Positions 1-10,453 of a DNA stretch of 64,000 nt are shown here, piece by piece (within the stretch, counting starts at the first letter, position 1; every line of letters begins with the position of its first letter). The notes below the pieces were generated by a model that saw only the letters and a program-made list of their open reading frames with translations, was not told where the DNA came from and made no database searches. The position numbers were made by a program, and so were the translations under genes. The stretch lies in assembly GCF_000156175.1 (NCBI RefSeq), contig NZ_GG692710.1:257600-321599 (forward strand). Direction: 5' to 3'. This DNA comes from Collinsella intestinalis DSM 13280 (lineage in GTDB: Bacteria > Actinomycetota > Coriobacteriia > Coriobacteriales > Coriobacteriaceae).

Positions 1-2349
1 GAGGAGGCCGAGCGCCGCGCCAAGGAGGAGGCCGAGAAGGCCGCCCGTGAGGCCGAGCTCGAGGCCAAGCGCCGCGCCGTCCCCGCGTCCGACTCCGGCA
101 TGAGGTTCCGCTCCCTGCTCGACCAGATCGCCGAGCAGGAGGTCGTCCTCAAGGAGAAGAAGGCCGCCGAGGCCGCCAAGCCCGCGTCCGACTCCCGCTC
201 CGATCGCGGCGGTCGTCGCGGCGGTCGCAACGCCGGTCAGAACGGCGCCGCCACCACGGACGCTCCGGCCCGCACCCGTCGCCGCAGCTCCGCTCCGGCC
301 GCCAACATGCCCGACAACTTCCCGCCCTCGCCCGACAAGGCCGGCAAGGGCAAGAAGGGCCGCAAGGGCGCTTCCCATGAGAATCACGAGGGCGAGGATC
401 GTTACGCCCGCATGGCCCGTGAGGCCGAGGAGTACAGCCGCGAGAAGGTCCTGGCTGACGCTCGCGCGGCCGTCGAGGAGGCCTCTCGCGAGTCCTCCGG
501 CCGTCGTAAGAAGCGCAAGGAGAAGCGTGCAGCCGAGGCCGCCGCTGCAGCCGAGGAGCGCAAGATCGAGGAGGCGCTCGCACAGGGCATCAACCCCGAG
601 GACCTCGACGCCGTCAAGGTCTCCGAGGGCGTGACCGTCGCCGAGCTCGCTGAGATTCTCGAGGTTTCCGCCAACGACATCATCAAGCGCCTGTTCCTGC
701 TGGGCACCCCGCTCACCATGACGCAGACCATGAGCAACGACCTGGTCGAGCTCGTCGCCGACGACCTGGGCCGCCAGGTGCGCATCGTCACCGCCGAGGA
801 GGAGAACTCCTTCAGCTTCTACGACGCGCCCGAGGACCTCAAGTCCCGCCCGCCCGTGGTCACCGTCATGGGCCACGTCGACCACGGTAAGACCAGCCTG
901 CTCGACGCCATCCGCCACACCAACGTCTGGAGCGGCGAGGCCGGCGGCATCACGCAGCACATCGGCGCTTCCGAGGTCACCATCAACGGTCGCCAGATCA
1001 CCTTCGTCGACACCCCGGGTCACGAGGCGTTTACCGCCATGCGTGCCCGTGGCGCCAAGATCACGGACGTCGTCGTCCTGGTCGTCGCCGCCGACGACGG
1101 CGTCATGCCGCAGACCATCGAGGCCATCAACCACTCCAAGGCTGCCGGCGTGCCGATCATCGTCGCCGTCAACAAGTGCGATAAGCCCGAGGCGAACCCC
1201 GACAAGGTGCGCCAGATGCTGACCGAGTACGGCATCATCCCCGAGGAGTGGGGCGGCCAGAACATGTTCGTCAACGTCTCGGCCAAGAAGGGCCAGGGCA
1301 TCGACGACCTGCTCGAGACCATCTTGCTTCAGGCCGACGTCCTCGAGCTCAAGGCCAACCCGGACACCTTCGCCTCTGGCAACATCATCGAGGCGAAGCT
1401 CGACCGCGGCCGCGGCCCGGTCGCCACGCTGCTCGTCACCCGCGGCACCCTGCATGTGGGCGACACCATCGTGGCCGGTCAGAGCTACGGCTCCGTCCGC
1501 GCCATGCTCGACCAGCACGGCAACCACAAGGACGAGGCCCGTCCCTCCGACGCCGTCGAGATCTTGGGCCTCAACTCCGTCCCGGCCGCCGGTGACGAGT
1601 TCCGCGTCTTCGAGGACGCCCGTGACGCCCGCGACCTCGCCGAGCAGCGCGCCCTCAAGGCCCGCATCGAAGAGCAGAACAAGGTCAAGCACGTCACGCT
1701 CGAGACCCTGTTCGACGAGATGAGCCAGAACGAGCTCAAGGAGCTCAACCTGGTCGTCAAGGCCGACGCCCAGGGCACCATCGAGGCCCTCGCCGACTCC
1801 ATCGGCAAGATGGACCAGTCCGAGGTCCGCATCAACATCATCCACTCCGCCGTCGGCGCCATCTCCGAGACCGACGTCACGCTGGCCATGGCCTCCAACG
1901 CCATCATCATCGGCTTCGGCGTTCGCCCGCAGCCCAAGGCCCGCGACGCCGCGGAGCGCGAGAACGTCCAGATCAAGACGTACTCCATCATCTACAAGGC
2001 GATCGAGGACATCGACGCCGCCCGTATCGGCATGCTCAAGCCCACGGAGGAGGAGGTCCAGACCGGTTCCGCCGAGGTCCGCGACACCTTCCGCGTGCCC
2101 AAGGCCGGCACCATCGCCGGTTGTATGGTCACCGAGGGCGAGATCAGCCGCGACGACAAGGTTCGCGTCGTGCGCGACGGCGTCGTGGTGTTCGACGGCT
2201 CCTTCGGCTCCATGCGTCGCTTCAAGGACGATGTCAACGTCGTCAAGAGGGGCTACGAGTGCGGCCTGGGCATCGAGAAGTTCCAGGACATCAAGGTCGG
2301 CGACATCCTCGAGGCCTACAAGATCGTCGAGGTTGCTCGTACCGAGTAA
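1..2349 (+). CDS. infB: Translation initiation factor IF-2 (5' end outside window)
   Basis: IF-2 is the GTPase that places initiator fMet-tRNA on the 30S subunit and promotes 50S joining. The frame is open from base 1, so the true start lies upstream; 782 codons are visible. The visible N-terminus is a charged Glu/Ala/Lys/Arg-rich linker typical of actinobacterial IF-2. An IF2_N-like segment follows (about bases 630-770). The G domain has G1 GHVDHGKT (871-894), G3 DTPGHEAF (near 1009-1032) and G4 NKCD (1171-1182). Domains II to IV run to the stop. rbfA follows after 84 bases, the usual bacterial order. Identification is secure; only the N-terminal length is unknown. Confidence 0.97.
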   Translation, partial: EEAERRAKEEAEKAAREAELEAKRRAVPASDSGMRFRSLLDQIAEQEVVLKEKKAAEAAKPASDSRSDRGGRRGGRNAGQNGAATTDAPARTRRRSSAPAANMPDNFPPSPDKAGKGKKGRKGASHENHEGEDRYARMAREAEEYSREKVLADARAAVEEASRESSGRRKKRKEKRAAEAAAAAEERKIEEALAQGINPEDLDAVKVSEGVTVAELAEILEVSANDIIKRLFLLGTPLTMTQTMSNDLVELVADDLGRQVRIVTAEEENSFSFYDAPEDLKSRPPVVTVMGHVDHGKTSLLDAIRHTNVWSGEAGGITQHIGASEVTINGRQITFVDTPGHEAFTAMRARGAKITDVVVLVVAADDGVMPQTIEAINHSKAAGVPIIVAVNKCDKPEANPDKVRQMLTEYGIIPEEWGGQNMFVNVSAKKGQGIDDLLETILLQADVLELKANPDTFASGNIIEAKLDRGRGPVATLLVTRGTLHVGDTIVAGQSYGSVRAMLDQHGNHKDEARPSDAVEILGLNSVPAAGDEFRVFEDARDARDLAEQRALKARIEEQNKVKHVTLETLFDEMSQNELKELNLVVKADAQGTIEALADSIGKMDQSEVRINIIHSAVGAISETDVTLAMASNAIIIGFGVRPQPKARDAAERENVQIKTYSIIYKAIEDIDAARIGMLKPTEEEVQTGSAEVRDTFRVPKAGTIAGCMVTEGEISRDDKVRVVRDGVVVFDGSFGSMRRFKDDVNVVKRGYECGLGIEKFQDIKVGDILEAYKIVEVARTE

Positions 2350-2433
2350 CGACCGCTCGTGCGGCTCGCGCCAAAAGGCGTGGGCCGCTTTCGGCCCTCA
2401 GGGCCGTTCGCGCTGCATCTAAAGGAGAGAGAC

Positions 2434-2865
2434 ATGAAGCAGACCCCGCTGACTCGCCGACTGGGAGAGCAGCTGCGCGAAAAGCTCGGCTACATCCTCC
2501 TGTTCGAGATCGCCGACCCGCGCCTCGACCTCGTCACGCTCACCGGCGTCGAGGTGGCGCAGGATCGTTCCTTCGCCCGTGTGTACGTGAGCTGCGACGG
2601 CGACCGCTACGAAGAGGTCCTCGAGGCGCTCAATGCCGCCAAGGGTCGCATTCGCAGCCTGCTCGCCCGCGCTCTCGATTGGCGCGTCACCCCCGAGCTC
2701 GCGTTCCAGATCGACCGCTCGACCGACGAGGCCGAGGCCATCTCGCGAGCACTCGAGAACGTCCCCGCGACGCTTTCGGTCGAGAAGGACGAGTTCGGCT
2801 ACCCCCTCGCCGATTCCGAGGGCGAGGATACGGATTCCGATGAGGAAGATGTCGATGAACAGTAG
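2434..2865 (+). CDS. rbfA: 30S ribosome-binding factor A
   Basis: RbfA is a small KH-like factor needed for late 30S maturation and 16S 5'-end processing. The 143-residue product begins MKQTPLTRRLGEQ and carries the family pattern RVTPELAFQIDRS. The ATG at 2434 is chosen because AAAGGAG ends eight bases before it; an upstream in-frame extension has no ribosome site and is rich in Arg/Pro/Gly. The C-terminus is strongly acidic (EGEDTDSDEEDVDEQ). It follows infB and overlaps the next gene by 14 bases, so translational coupling is likely. Confidence 0.93.
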   Translation: MKQTPLTRRLGEQLREKLGYILLFEIADPRLDLVTLTGVEVAQDRSFARVYVSCDGDRYEEVLEALNAAKGRIRSLLARALDWRVTPELAFQIDRSTDEAEAISRALENVPATLSVEKDEFGYPLADSEGEDTDSDEEDVDEQ

Positions 2866-3871
2866 CACCTCGCCGTGCTCCGGTCGGTCCACCACTCCCG
2901 ACATGTGGGAGGGCGTCATCGAGTACGTCGAAAACGCCCGGACCATCGCGATCTCCGGTCACACGAATCCCGACGGCGATGCGCTCGGGTCCTTGCTGGG
3001 GCTCGGCGCCTCGATTCGGGCCCAGTTCCCCGACAAGAAGGTCGACTTGCTGCTCGCCGATGACGGCTCGATCCCGCGCGTCTACCGCTTCCTTGCGGGG
3101 GCCGACGAGCTCGAGCCCGCCGTGCGTCACGATGAGCGTTATGACGTGTTCATCTCGGTCGACGTTCCCACTCTCGGCCGACTGGCCGACTCCGCCGCGG
3201 TCGCCAAGCGTGCCCACGGTCGCGTGGTCATCGACCATCATCCCACGTGCGAGGAGTTCGGCGATGTGACGGTCCGCGTGACGTCGGCCGCCGCCACGGC
3301 GGTCCTCGTCGAGGAACTGCTCAACGCCGCCGGTTGGCCGTGCACCCCCGATATCGCCACGTGCCTGCTCACCGGTGTCGTGACCGACACCGGCAGGTTC
3401 CAGTACCAAAATGCGAACCCTTCCGCCTTCGCCTGCGCCTCGCGCTTGGTTGACGCCGGTGCACAGCCGGCGCGCATCGCGCTCGAGGTGTATCAGAGCC
3501 AGCGTTTGGAGTACCTGCACCTCGAGTCGATCGTCATGAGTCGTATCGAGGGCCGTGCCGGCGGTCGTGTGGCCTTCAGCTATGCGTATGAGGACGATCT
3601 TCGCTCGTGCGGGGTCAAGCCCGCGGAGTGCGATGGTCTGATCGATATCGTTCGCCAGGTCGGCGGCACAGAGTTGTGCCTGTTCCTGCGCGAGGACGAG
3701 CCGGGCTCCGTGCGCGGAAACCTGCGCTCGAAGGGTTCCATCGACATTTCCGGTATCGCCGTCGAGCTCGGCGGGGGAGGACATGCCGCGGCTGCGGGCT
3801 TCACCTTCAAGGGGACGGTGGAGCAGGCTGCGCAAGTCGTGCTGCCCAAGCTCGAGGCGCTTTTGCAATAG
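2852..3871 (+). CDS. nrnA: Bifunctional oligoribonuclease/pAp phosphatase, DHH family (NrnA-like)
   Basis: This is a DHH/DHHA1 phosphoesterase of the NrnA group, which degrades 2-5 nt RNAs and dephosphorylates pAp. Visible motifs are NPDGDALGS (about residue 37), an SVDVPTLGRLAD metal-ligand segment, VIDHHPT (about 126-131), GVVTDTGRF, and the C-terminal GGGGHAAAAGF of DHHA1 (about 307). The ATG at 2852 gives 339 residues, normal for the family, with AGGAAG seven bases upstream. A later ATG at 2903 is possible. It overlaps the end of rbfA and lies before truB, as in many Gram-positive bacteria. Confidence 0.9.
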   Translation, partial: SMNSSTSPCSGRSTTPDMWEGVIEYVENARTIAISGHTNPDGDALGSLLGLGASIRAQFPDKKVDLLLADDGSIPRVYRFLAGADELEPAVRHDERYDVFISVDVPTLGRLADSAAVAKRAHGRVVIDHHPTCEEFGDVTVRVTSAAATAVLVEELLNAAGWPCTPDIATCLLTGVVTDTGRFQYQNANPSAFACASRLVDAGAQPARIALEVYQSQRLEYLHLESIVMSRIEGRAGGRVAFSYAYEDDLRSCGVKPAECDGLIDIVRQVGGTELCLFLREDEPGSVRGNLRSKGSIDISGIAVELGGGGHAAAAGFTFKGTVEQAAQVVLPKLEALLQ

Positions 3872-3970
3872 ACATTCACGGACAGGGGTACCCGTCCCGA
3901 CCGGCCGTCTGGCAATTTGCCCGGCGGCCGGCGGAGGGCGCCACTTCCCGCATACATACGAGAGGACAGC

Positions 3971-4891
3971 ATGGGAAAGCGCAAGCCCAGCGAACTGAAT
4001 CTTCTTCTCGCAATCGACAAGCCCGTGGGCATCACCTCGCATGACGTGGTGTCCAAGGTACGTCGTGCGCTCAACGAGCGTCGCGTCGGCCATGCGGGCA
4101 CGCTCGACCCACTGGCGTCGGGCGTGATGATCGTCGGCGTCGGTCAGGCGACGCGCCTACTCGGTCGGATCACGCTCGACCGAAAGCGATATCTTTCGCG
4201 CATCATGTTCGGAGCCGAGACCACGACCGATGACGCCGAGGGCGAGGTGACCCGCACGGCCCCCATGAGCGACGACCTGCTGTCTCCGATGTTCGCCAAG
4301 CAGCTGCTCGCCGATTTTGTGGGCGAGCTCGACCAGGTCCCGCCGGCGTTTTCGGCTATCTCCGTCGACGGTGTTCGCTCCTACAAGCGTGCCCGCGCAG
4401 GCGAGGATGTCGAGCTGCCCGCACGCACGATCGAGGTGTATTCGGCCGACCTGGTCTCCATCGACGGGGTCGACGGCCACGCCGTGTGGACCGCGTCCTT
4501 CGATGTGAGCAAGGGCACCTACATTCGGGCATTGGCGCGCGATATCGGGCGCGCCGCTGGAAACGCGGCGCATATCGTCGACCTGCGAAGGACCGCCTCC
4601 GGTCCGGTGGGCATCGGGTCGTGCCTTCATGTCGAGGATCTTCACAAAGAACTCGCTCGAGCATCCGCCTTGGACCCCGCGAGCGTTTTGGGGTACCCCG
4701 CGCGCGAGCTGTCCGACGCAGAGCTTGCCGACGTGCTCAACGGCAAGGCCATCGCTTGCGCCGCACGCGACGCGGCGGGCGGCATCGCGCTCGTCCATGG
4801 CGGCCAGCTGCGTGCCATCGGCCTTGTAGAAGGCGGTCGTGTCCGTATGGAGACGGTCTTTCCCCAGGGTGTTGAGGGGGCGCGGAGATGA
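3971..4891 (+). CDS. truB: tRNA pseudouridine(55) synthase TruB
   Basis: TruB makes pseudouridine 55 in the T loop of tRNAs. The catalytic aspartate lies in HAGTLDPLASGV (residues about 41-52), and DKPVGITSHDVVSKVRR near the N-terminus is the family's first motif. The product is 306 residues, a normal length. The ATG at 3971 has AGAGGA four bases upstream; an in-frame extension to 3917 lacks a ribosome site. Its stop overlaps the ribF start (ATGA), so the two are probably coupled. Confidence 0.95.
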   Translation: MGKRKPSELNLLLAIDKPVGITSHDVVSKVRRALNERRVGHAGTLDPLASGVMIVGVGQATRLLGRITLDRKRYLSRIMFGAETTTDDAEGEVTRTAPMSDDLLSPMFAKQLLADFVGELDQVPPAFSAISVDGVRSYKRARAGEDVELPARTIEVYSADLVSIDGVDGHAVWTASFDVSKGTYIRALARDIGRAAGNAAHIVDLRRTASGPVGIGSCLHVEDLHKELARASALDPASVLGYPARELSDAELADVLNGKAIACAARDAAGGIALVHGGQLRAIGLVEGGRVRMETVFPQGVEGARR

Positions 4892-5946
4892 TTTCGCCTG
4901 ACGGTCAGACCCGCCGCAAGGGTGTTATGCCCGCCGTGGAAGAGCTCGCAGCCGATTTCCTGTGCGCTGGGATGGGGGACGACGCGCCGGTGCTGAACGT
5001 CGGCGGAGCGGCCGATGCCCCCGCTGACGGACCACTGTCGTGTGTCATCGCCATAGGCGCGTTCGACGGCGTGCATCGTGGTCATGCCGATCTGCTCCGC
5101 CATGCCATCGACGATGCGCGTGAACGCGGCGTGGCTGCTGTCGCCGTCACGTTCGACCCGGATCCCGATGAGGTGGTGAGCGCTCATCCCGCTCCCAAGC
5201 TGACTTCTATGGATGGGAGGCTGCGTGCGTTGACCTCGATCGGTGTGCGCGTGGCCGTGGTCCCGTTCACCCGCCAGCTCGCCGCCCTCGATCACGTGGC
5301 CTTCTTCGAGGGCGTGCTCGCCCCGTATCTCGACATTCGCGCCATTCACGTGGGAAGTGACTTCAGGCTCGGCGCCCGCGGGGCCTCGACCGTTCCCATC
5401 ATCGCGGATTGGGGAACGCAGAAGGGTATCGCGGTGACGGGGCATGACCTGATCTTGGACGGTGACGCACCCATCACGGCGACGCGCATCCGCTCGCTCA
5501 TCGCTCGCGGCGACGTCGACTCCGCACGCCGCCTGCTCGGCCGTCGCCCCATGCTGCGGGGTCAGGTCGGTCCCGGCAGGGGGCAGGGGACGGGCATGGG
5601 GTTCCCCACCGCAAATGTCGAGGTCCCCGGATATGCGCAGATGCCCGCCGACGGTGTATACGCCGGTTTTGCCGAGGTCGACGGTGCGGTATGGCCCGCC
5701 GCGATCAACGCCGGCGTGCCCCCGATGTTCGCCGACTCGGTTAAATCAGCCCGTCTGGAGGCGAATCTCATCGGGTTCTCGGGAGATCTGTATGACAAGA
5801 AGGTCGCCATCGCCTTCGACCGCCTCCTGCGGCCCTCTCATTCTTTCGAATCGGTCGACGCGCTCATCGAGGCCGTCAACCGCGACATTGAAACGGTACG
5901 TGAACAGTTCGGCGCATCGCCGGTAAGGATCGCGCGTGATTTCTGA
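4888..5946 (+). CDS. ribF: Bifunctional riboflavin kinase / FAD synthetase
   Basis: RibF turns riboflavin into FMN and then FAD. The N-terminal adenylyltransferase half shows GAFDGVHRGH (about residues 57-67) and TRIRSLIARGDV near 200. The C-terminal flavokinase half has GMGFPTANVEVPGYAQMPAD followed by GVYAGF. The product is 352 residues, about 40 longer than common RibF, because of about 40 poorly conserved N-terminal residues. A later ATG at 4927 would remove part of this. The first ATG is kept because it overlaps the truB stop (ATGA). The 3' end overlaps dnaG by 11 bases. Confidence 0.93.
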   Translation: MISPDGQTRRKGVMPAVEELAADFLCAGMGDDAPVLNVGGAADAPADGPLSCVIAIGAFDGVHRGHADLLRHAIDDARERGVAAVAVTFDPDPDEVVSAHPAPKLTSMDGRLRALTSIGVRVAVVPFTRQLAALDHVAFFEGVLAPYLDIRAIHVGSDFRLGARGASTVPIIADWGTQKGIAVTGHDLILDGDAPITATRIRSLIARGDVDSARRLLGRRPMLRGQVGPGRGQGTGMGFPTANVEVPGYAQMPADGVYAGFAEVDGAVWPAAINAGVPPMFADSVKSARLEANLIGFSGDLYDKKVAIAFDRLLRPSHSFESVDALIEAVNRDIETVREQFGASPVRIARDF

Positions 5947-7927
5947 GGATGACAAGAACAAGGTGCGGGACGCCACGGACCTCGTGGCCCTGGTGTCGGA
6001 GACCGTGGAGCTCAGGCCCCGCGGCAACACCGACCTGTGGGGATGCTGCCCGTTTCACGGGGAGAAAACCCCGTCCTTCCACGTGATACCCGCCACCCAG
6101 GTGTGGCACTGCTTCGGCTGCGGTGAGGGCGGCGACGCCTTCACCTACGTGATGAAGCGCGAGGGACTGAGCTTTCCCGAGTCCATCCGCTACCTCGCCG
6201 ACCGCGCCGGCATCGAACTCGAGGAGGACCATTCCTTCAAGCGTTCCGGCACCAAGCGGAACCGCCTGGTCGAGGTATGCGAGGAAACCTGCTCCTTCTA
6301 CCACACGCTGCTGATGCGCGGTAAGGACGCGCGCGGCCGCGACTATTGCAAGGAGCGCGAGCTCGATGCTGAGACCTGTCGCAAGTACCGCCTCGGTTTC
6401 GCGCCGGGCCACGGTATGCTCGTCCGCCATCTTGGGTCCAAGGGCTTCACGCCCCAGGAAATGATCGACGCCAACGTCGCCTTCAGGAGCCGCGGCGGCG
6501 GTCTGGTCGACCGCTTCTTCGACCGCGTGATGTTCCCGATTTTCGACGAGCAGGGGCGTTGCATCGCGTTCGGCGGGCGCGCGCTCGACAAGGAAAAGAC
6601 CAACGCCAAGTACCTCAATTCCTCCGAGACGCCGATTTTCCATAAGGGTAAGAATCTTTACGGCTTCAACTGGGCTAAGGACCATATCGTCAACAACAAC
6701 GAGGCGATCGTCGTCGAGGGCTATATCAGCGCTATGAGCTGCTGGAAGGCCGGTATCGAGAACATCGTGGCGGTACTTGGCACCGCGCTGACCGAGAATC
6801 ACGTGAAGACGCTCATGCGCTTCACAAAGAAGATCGTCTACATGTTCGACGGTGATGCCGCCGGGCAGAAGGCGGCGCGACGCGCGGTCCAGTTCATCGA
6901 GAAGGACGACCTCGACCTGCGCTGTGTGATCTTGCCCAACGGCCAGGACCCCGATGACTTCGTCCGCGCCAATGGGGGAGAGGCCCTACGCGAGCTGCTC
7001 GACAATTCCATTCCGCTCATGGATTTCGTCTTTGGCAAGCTCGAGGAGGAAAGCGATATCTCCACCCCGGGCGGCCGCGCCAAGGCGATGCGTTCGGCCC
7101 TCGAGCTCATCTATCCGTTGCGTGCGAGCTACATGATCGATAGCTATTACATGCAGATCGCCGATCGACTCGGTTTGGATGTCGATACGATCCGCGCAAG
7201 CGCCGGCAAGGTGTTCCGAGAGGTGCAGCAGCGCGAGGAGACCGCGCGTCGTCGTGAGAAGCAGCGCGAGCGCGCCCAGTCGTCTCCCGACACCCAGCAG
7301 GCCGCAGGTGCTCCCGCGCCTGCCCCGTCCGGCTATGACGAGGTTCCCTACGAGGAGGTCCCTTACGACTACGAGCCTGTGGAGGACCCGGTTCAGGGGG
7401 CGCCGGTCCCCACGGAGGCCGATGCCGGTCCCGATGCCGGTAACGGGCTGCTCACCGATCTCGAACGCCGGCAGCTCGCCTGCGAACACGAGTTGCTCAC
7501 GTTGCTGACTACGTATCCCGACAGCTTCCGCGTTTACGCGGAGCGCATCACCGAGGTCGAATGGGTCGACGCCCGCAGCGAGACCATCGCCTGGTCGATT
7601 CTGGCGACGCCCGAGGGGACCGCGCCCGCCGACGCGATGGCCGCCGCCCGCACCGTCTGCCCCGAGGCCGCGCAGCTGGTCGGTTCCGGTCTGCTCTCCG
7701 CTACGAGCAAGCACCCGACGGAGACCAACATCGAGTTCCTCCTCGATACGCTCGAGCTATACACGACGCGCCGCCGCATGAAGACGGCCCAGGCGCGTCT
7801 GCGTTCGAACCGGTCCATGTCGTCCGATGAACGCAGGGAGCTCGCGATCCAGGCGACGCGAGACGCCGCGCGCATCCGTGAGCTCGAGCAGGCCGTCGAG
7901 GGCATCGCCGACCCGTTTAGGGAATAG
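5936..7927 (+). CDS. dnaG: DNA primase
   Basis: DnaG makes the RNA primers for replication. The 663-residue product has a CHC2 zinc ribbon near residues 37-65 (CCPFHGEKTPSF, then HCFGCGEGG), a central catalytic core, and a Toprim domain with VEGY (about 261) and the acidic pair in YMFDGDAAGQKAA (about 302-314). The C-terminal third, presumably the DnaB-interacting region, follows a low-complexity Pro/Glu/Tyr linker. The start is GTG at 5936, inside the 3' end of ribF, with GTAAGGA upstream. Primase followed by the main sigma gene is the classical macromolecular synthesis arrangement. Confidence 0.96.
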   Translation: MISEDDKNKVRDATDLVALVSETVELRPRGNTDLWGCCPFHGEKTPSFHVIPATQVWHCFGCGEGGDAFTYVMKREGLSFPESIRYLADRAGIELEEDHSFKRSGTKRNRLVEVCEETCSFYHTLLMRGKDARGRDYCKERELDAETCRKYRLGFAPGHGMLVRHLGSKGFTPQEMIDANVAFRSRGGGLVDRFFDRVMFPIFDEQGRCIAFGGRALDKEKTNAKYLNSSETPIFHKGKNLYGFNWAKDHIVNNNEAIVVEGYISAMSCWKAGIENIVAVLGTALTENHVKTLMRFTKKIVYMFDGDAAGQKAARRAVQFIEKDDLDLRCVILPNGQDPDDFVRANGGEALRELLDNSIPLMDFVFGKLEEESDISTPGGRAKAMRSALELIYPLRASYMIDSYYMQIADRLGLDVDTIRASAGKVFREVQQREETARRREKQRERAQSSPDTQQAAGAPAPAPSGYDEVPYEEVPYDYEPVEDPVQGAPVPTEADAGPDAGNGLLTDLERRQLACEHELLTLLTTYPDSFRVYAERITEVEWVDARSETIAWSILATPEGTAPADAMAAARTVCPEAAQLVGSGLLSATSKHPTETNIEFLLDTLELYTTRRRMKTAQARLRSNRSMSSDERRELAIQATRDAARIRELEQAVEGIADPFRE

Positions 7928-8023
7928 GGAGTTTGAGGGGCATCATGATCGGGCGTCACGATCGACGGCGGCGTCCCAAAACCGCGTTCATGCATAGAAT
8001 CTGCTCGGATGCTGCAATTTCTT

Positions 8024-8054
8024 CTGACAGACGGGTATAGAAGCGTGGTAAAGT
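8024..8054 (+). promoter_or_regulatory. Possible promoter of rpoD
   Basis: In the 159-base gap between dnaG and rpoD there is a -35-like CTGACA (8024-8029) and an extended -10-like TGG-TAAAGT (8046-8054), 19 bases apart. The spacing is long and the -10 matches only four of six consensus bases, so this is a weak call. It would give rpoD its own transcript in addition to read-through from dnaG. Confidence 0.3.
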
Positions 8055-8086
8055 AGTGAATCCTATGTGCTAAGAAGGGAGCATCT

Positions 8087-9433
<1,347 letters not shown>

Positions 9434-9515
9434 ACGCCGCACACGGGTCGCGTGGGCACTCGGGTTTGCGAGCGTTCGGGATCCGCAAGTGCCAGTTTAT
9501 ATAGCGAGCCTTTTT

Positions 9516-9547
9516 GGCCGCCGGCTTGTGTCGGCGGCCATTTTTTG
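9516..9547 (+). terminator. Rho-independent terminator after rpoD
   Basis: A perfect 8-bp GC stem, GGCCGCCG (9516-9523) and CGGCGGCC (9532-9539), closes an 8-base loop and is followed by ATTTTTTG. It ends the dnaG-rpoD transcription unit. Confidence 0.9.
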
Positions 9548-10010
9548 TGGCTGGTTGGGACGTGCGGATTGCTGGGCCGTGCGGCTCCTCGGGGCCGTCC
9601 GGCCTGTCGGGACGTGTGGCCAGGCACGCAAGCGATGACGCGAGTGTCCTTGCGGGACCGCGCAGGCTTGGAGGTTATGAACGATTGGAGCTTGTGAACG
9701 GTTAGCTAGAGCTTACATTTCCGAGCTTAACAAACCCGCAGGTAGATGCGTCGATGAAATGGAGGTTATGCACGAGTCGTTCAAACCCTCCATTTGTGTA
9801 CACCCAAATCATGCATAAGTTCATGGCTCCCAATCGACGGGCCCTTAATGCGGCGCAGATGGCGGCTCGGAGCGGGCGGTCGCTCAGTGCTGTTGGTCAT
9901 TCGATACGAGCGATGGCCATGTTCATGTATTGCTGCACCGCTGATCAATCGAGGGGAGGCTCAACCCCTGCATAGCAAAAGAGAGGGAGTGGGGCTCATT
10001 CAATGCATAA
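9548..10010. other. Gene-free stretch between rpoD and tRNA-Asn
   Basis: About 460 bases with no coding signal on either strand: the short open frames here have no ribosome sites and no recognisable motifs. It contains an interleaved inverted-repeat element (9757-9818) and two near-identical short direct repeats, TGCATAGCAAAA (from about 9970) and TGCATAACAAAA (from about 10004), just before the tRNA terminator. No integrase or other mobility gene is visible, so an integrated island at this tRNA is not supported. Confidence 0.6.
9757..9818. repeat. Interleaved inverted repeats (pseudoknot-like a-b-a'-b' order)
   Basis: AAATGGAGG (9757-9765) pairs with CCTCCATTT (9787-9795). TTATGCA (9766-9772) pairs with TGCATAA (9812-9818). 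The arms are interleaved rather than nested, so both helices could form together only as a pseudoknot, or alternately as two exclusive hairpins. The 9-bp and 7-bp arms are perfect. The element stands alone between a terminator and the tRNA terminator. It may be an RNA structure, a protein-binding DNA palindrome or a dispersed repeat; the sequence alone does not decide. Confidence 0.5.
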
Positions 10011-10035
10011 CAAAAAGACCCGCCGAAGCGGGTCT
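10011..10035 (-). terminator. Terminator of tRNA-Asn
   Basis: Read on the minus strand, an 8-bp stem AGACCCGC-TTCG-GCGGGTCT (tetraloop TTCG) is followed at once by TTTTTG. It lies nine bases beyond the encoded CCA of the tRNA. Confidence 0.92.
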
Positions 10036-10043
10036 GAAAATTC

Positions 10044-10118
10044 TGGCTCCTCGAGTAGGACTCGAACCTACAACAACGCGGTTAACAGCCGCGGGCTCTA
10101 CCATTGAGCTATCGAGGA
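10044..10118 (-). tRNA. tRNA-Asn (GTT anticodon)
   Basis: The minus strand folds into a full cloverleaf of 75 nt with encoded CCA. The acceptor stem TCCTCGA pairs with TCGAGGA, the discriminator is G, and the D loop contains AATGGTAGA. The anticodon loop CTGTTAAC gives anticodon GTT (Asn). The T arm is GTAGGTTCGAGTCCTAC. A consensus promoter lies 46-73 bases upstream and a terminator directly downstream, so this is a single-gene unit. Confidence 0.97.
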
Positions 10119-10163
10119 ATTGTAAAGTTGCTTTTGGCTGTCTGCTCGCAAGCAACGAAATTT

Positions 10164-10191
10164 ATTATACGGATGGAGGGAATCGTTGCAA
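10164..10191 (-). promoter_or_regulatory. Promoter of tRNA-Asn
   Basis: On the minus strand TTGCAA (10191-10186) and a perfect TATAAT (10169-10164) are separated by 16 bases. The -10 box ends 45 bases upstream of the mature tRNA 5' end, which leaves room for a short 5' leader. Confidence 0.85.
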
Positions 10192-10453
10192 GCCCCAATT
10201 TCAAAATTTTTTAGATTTTGCCCGCTGCCGGTTTTAGAGTGATCAAACTTGCAGGTCAGATGTACCGTTGCCCGAATAAATCGGGTCAAGAGACCTCGGA
10301 AGACTATCATTGAGCGGGCCTGCCGATCGAAATGCCGCAAATGTGCCCGAGCGCCTCGAGGGTGAGATGGCCGTTGTATTGCTTTGCGGCGGAGAGCTCC
10401 TTGTCGCCAGGGACGGCCGGACGTTGCAGAAGGACATGAGGGAGAGGACCACC

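Noticed and set aside
10044-10118. tRNA-Asn as an attachment site of an integrated element
   Set aside because: No integrase, no repeat of the tRNA 3' end and no foreign-looking genes are present nearby; both sides are core genes.
9794-10237. 147-codon plus-strand frame across the tRNA-Asn
   Set aside because: It reads through the tRNA terminator and the antisense of the tRNA; there is no ribosome site and no conserved motif.
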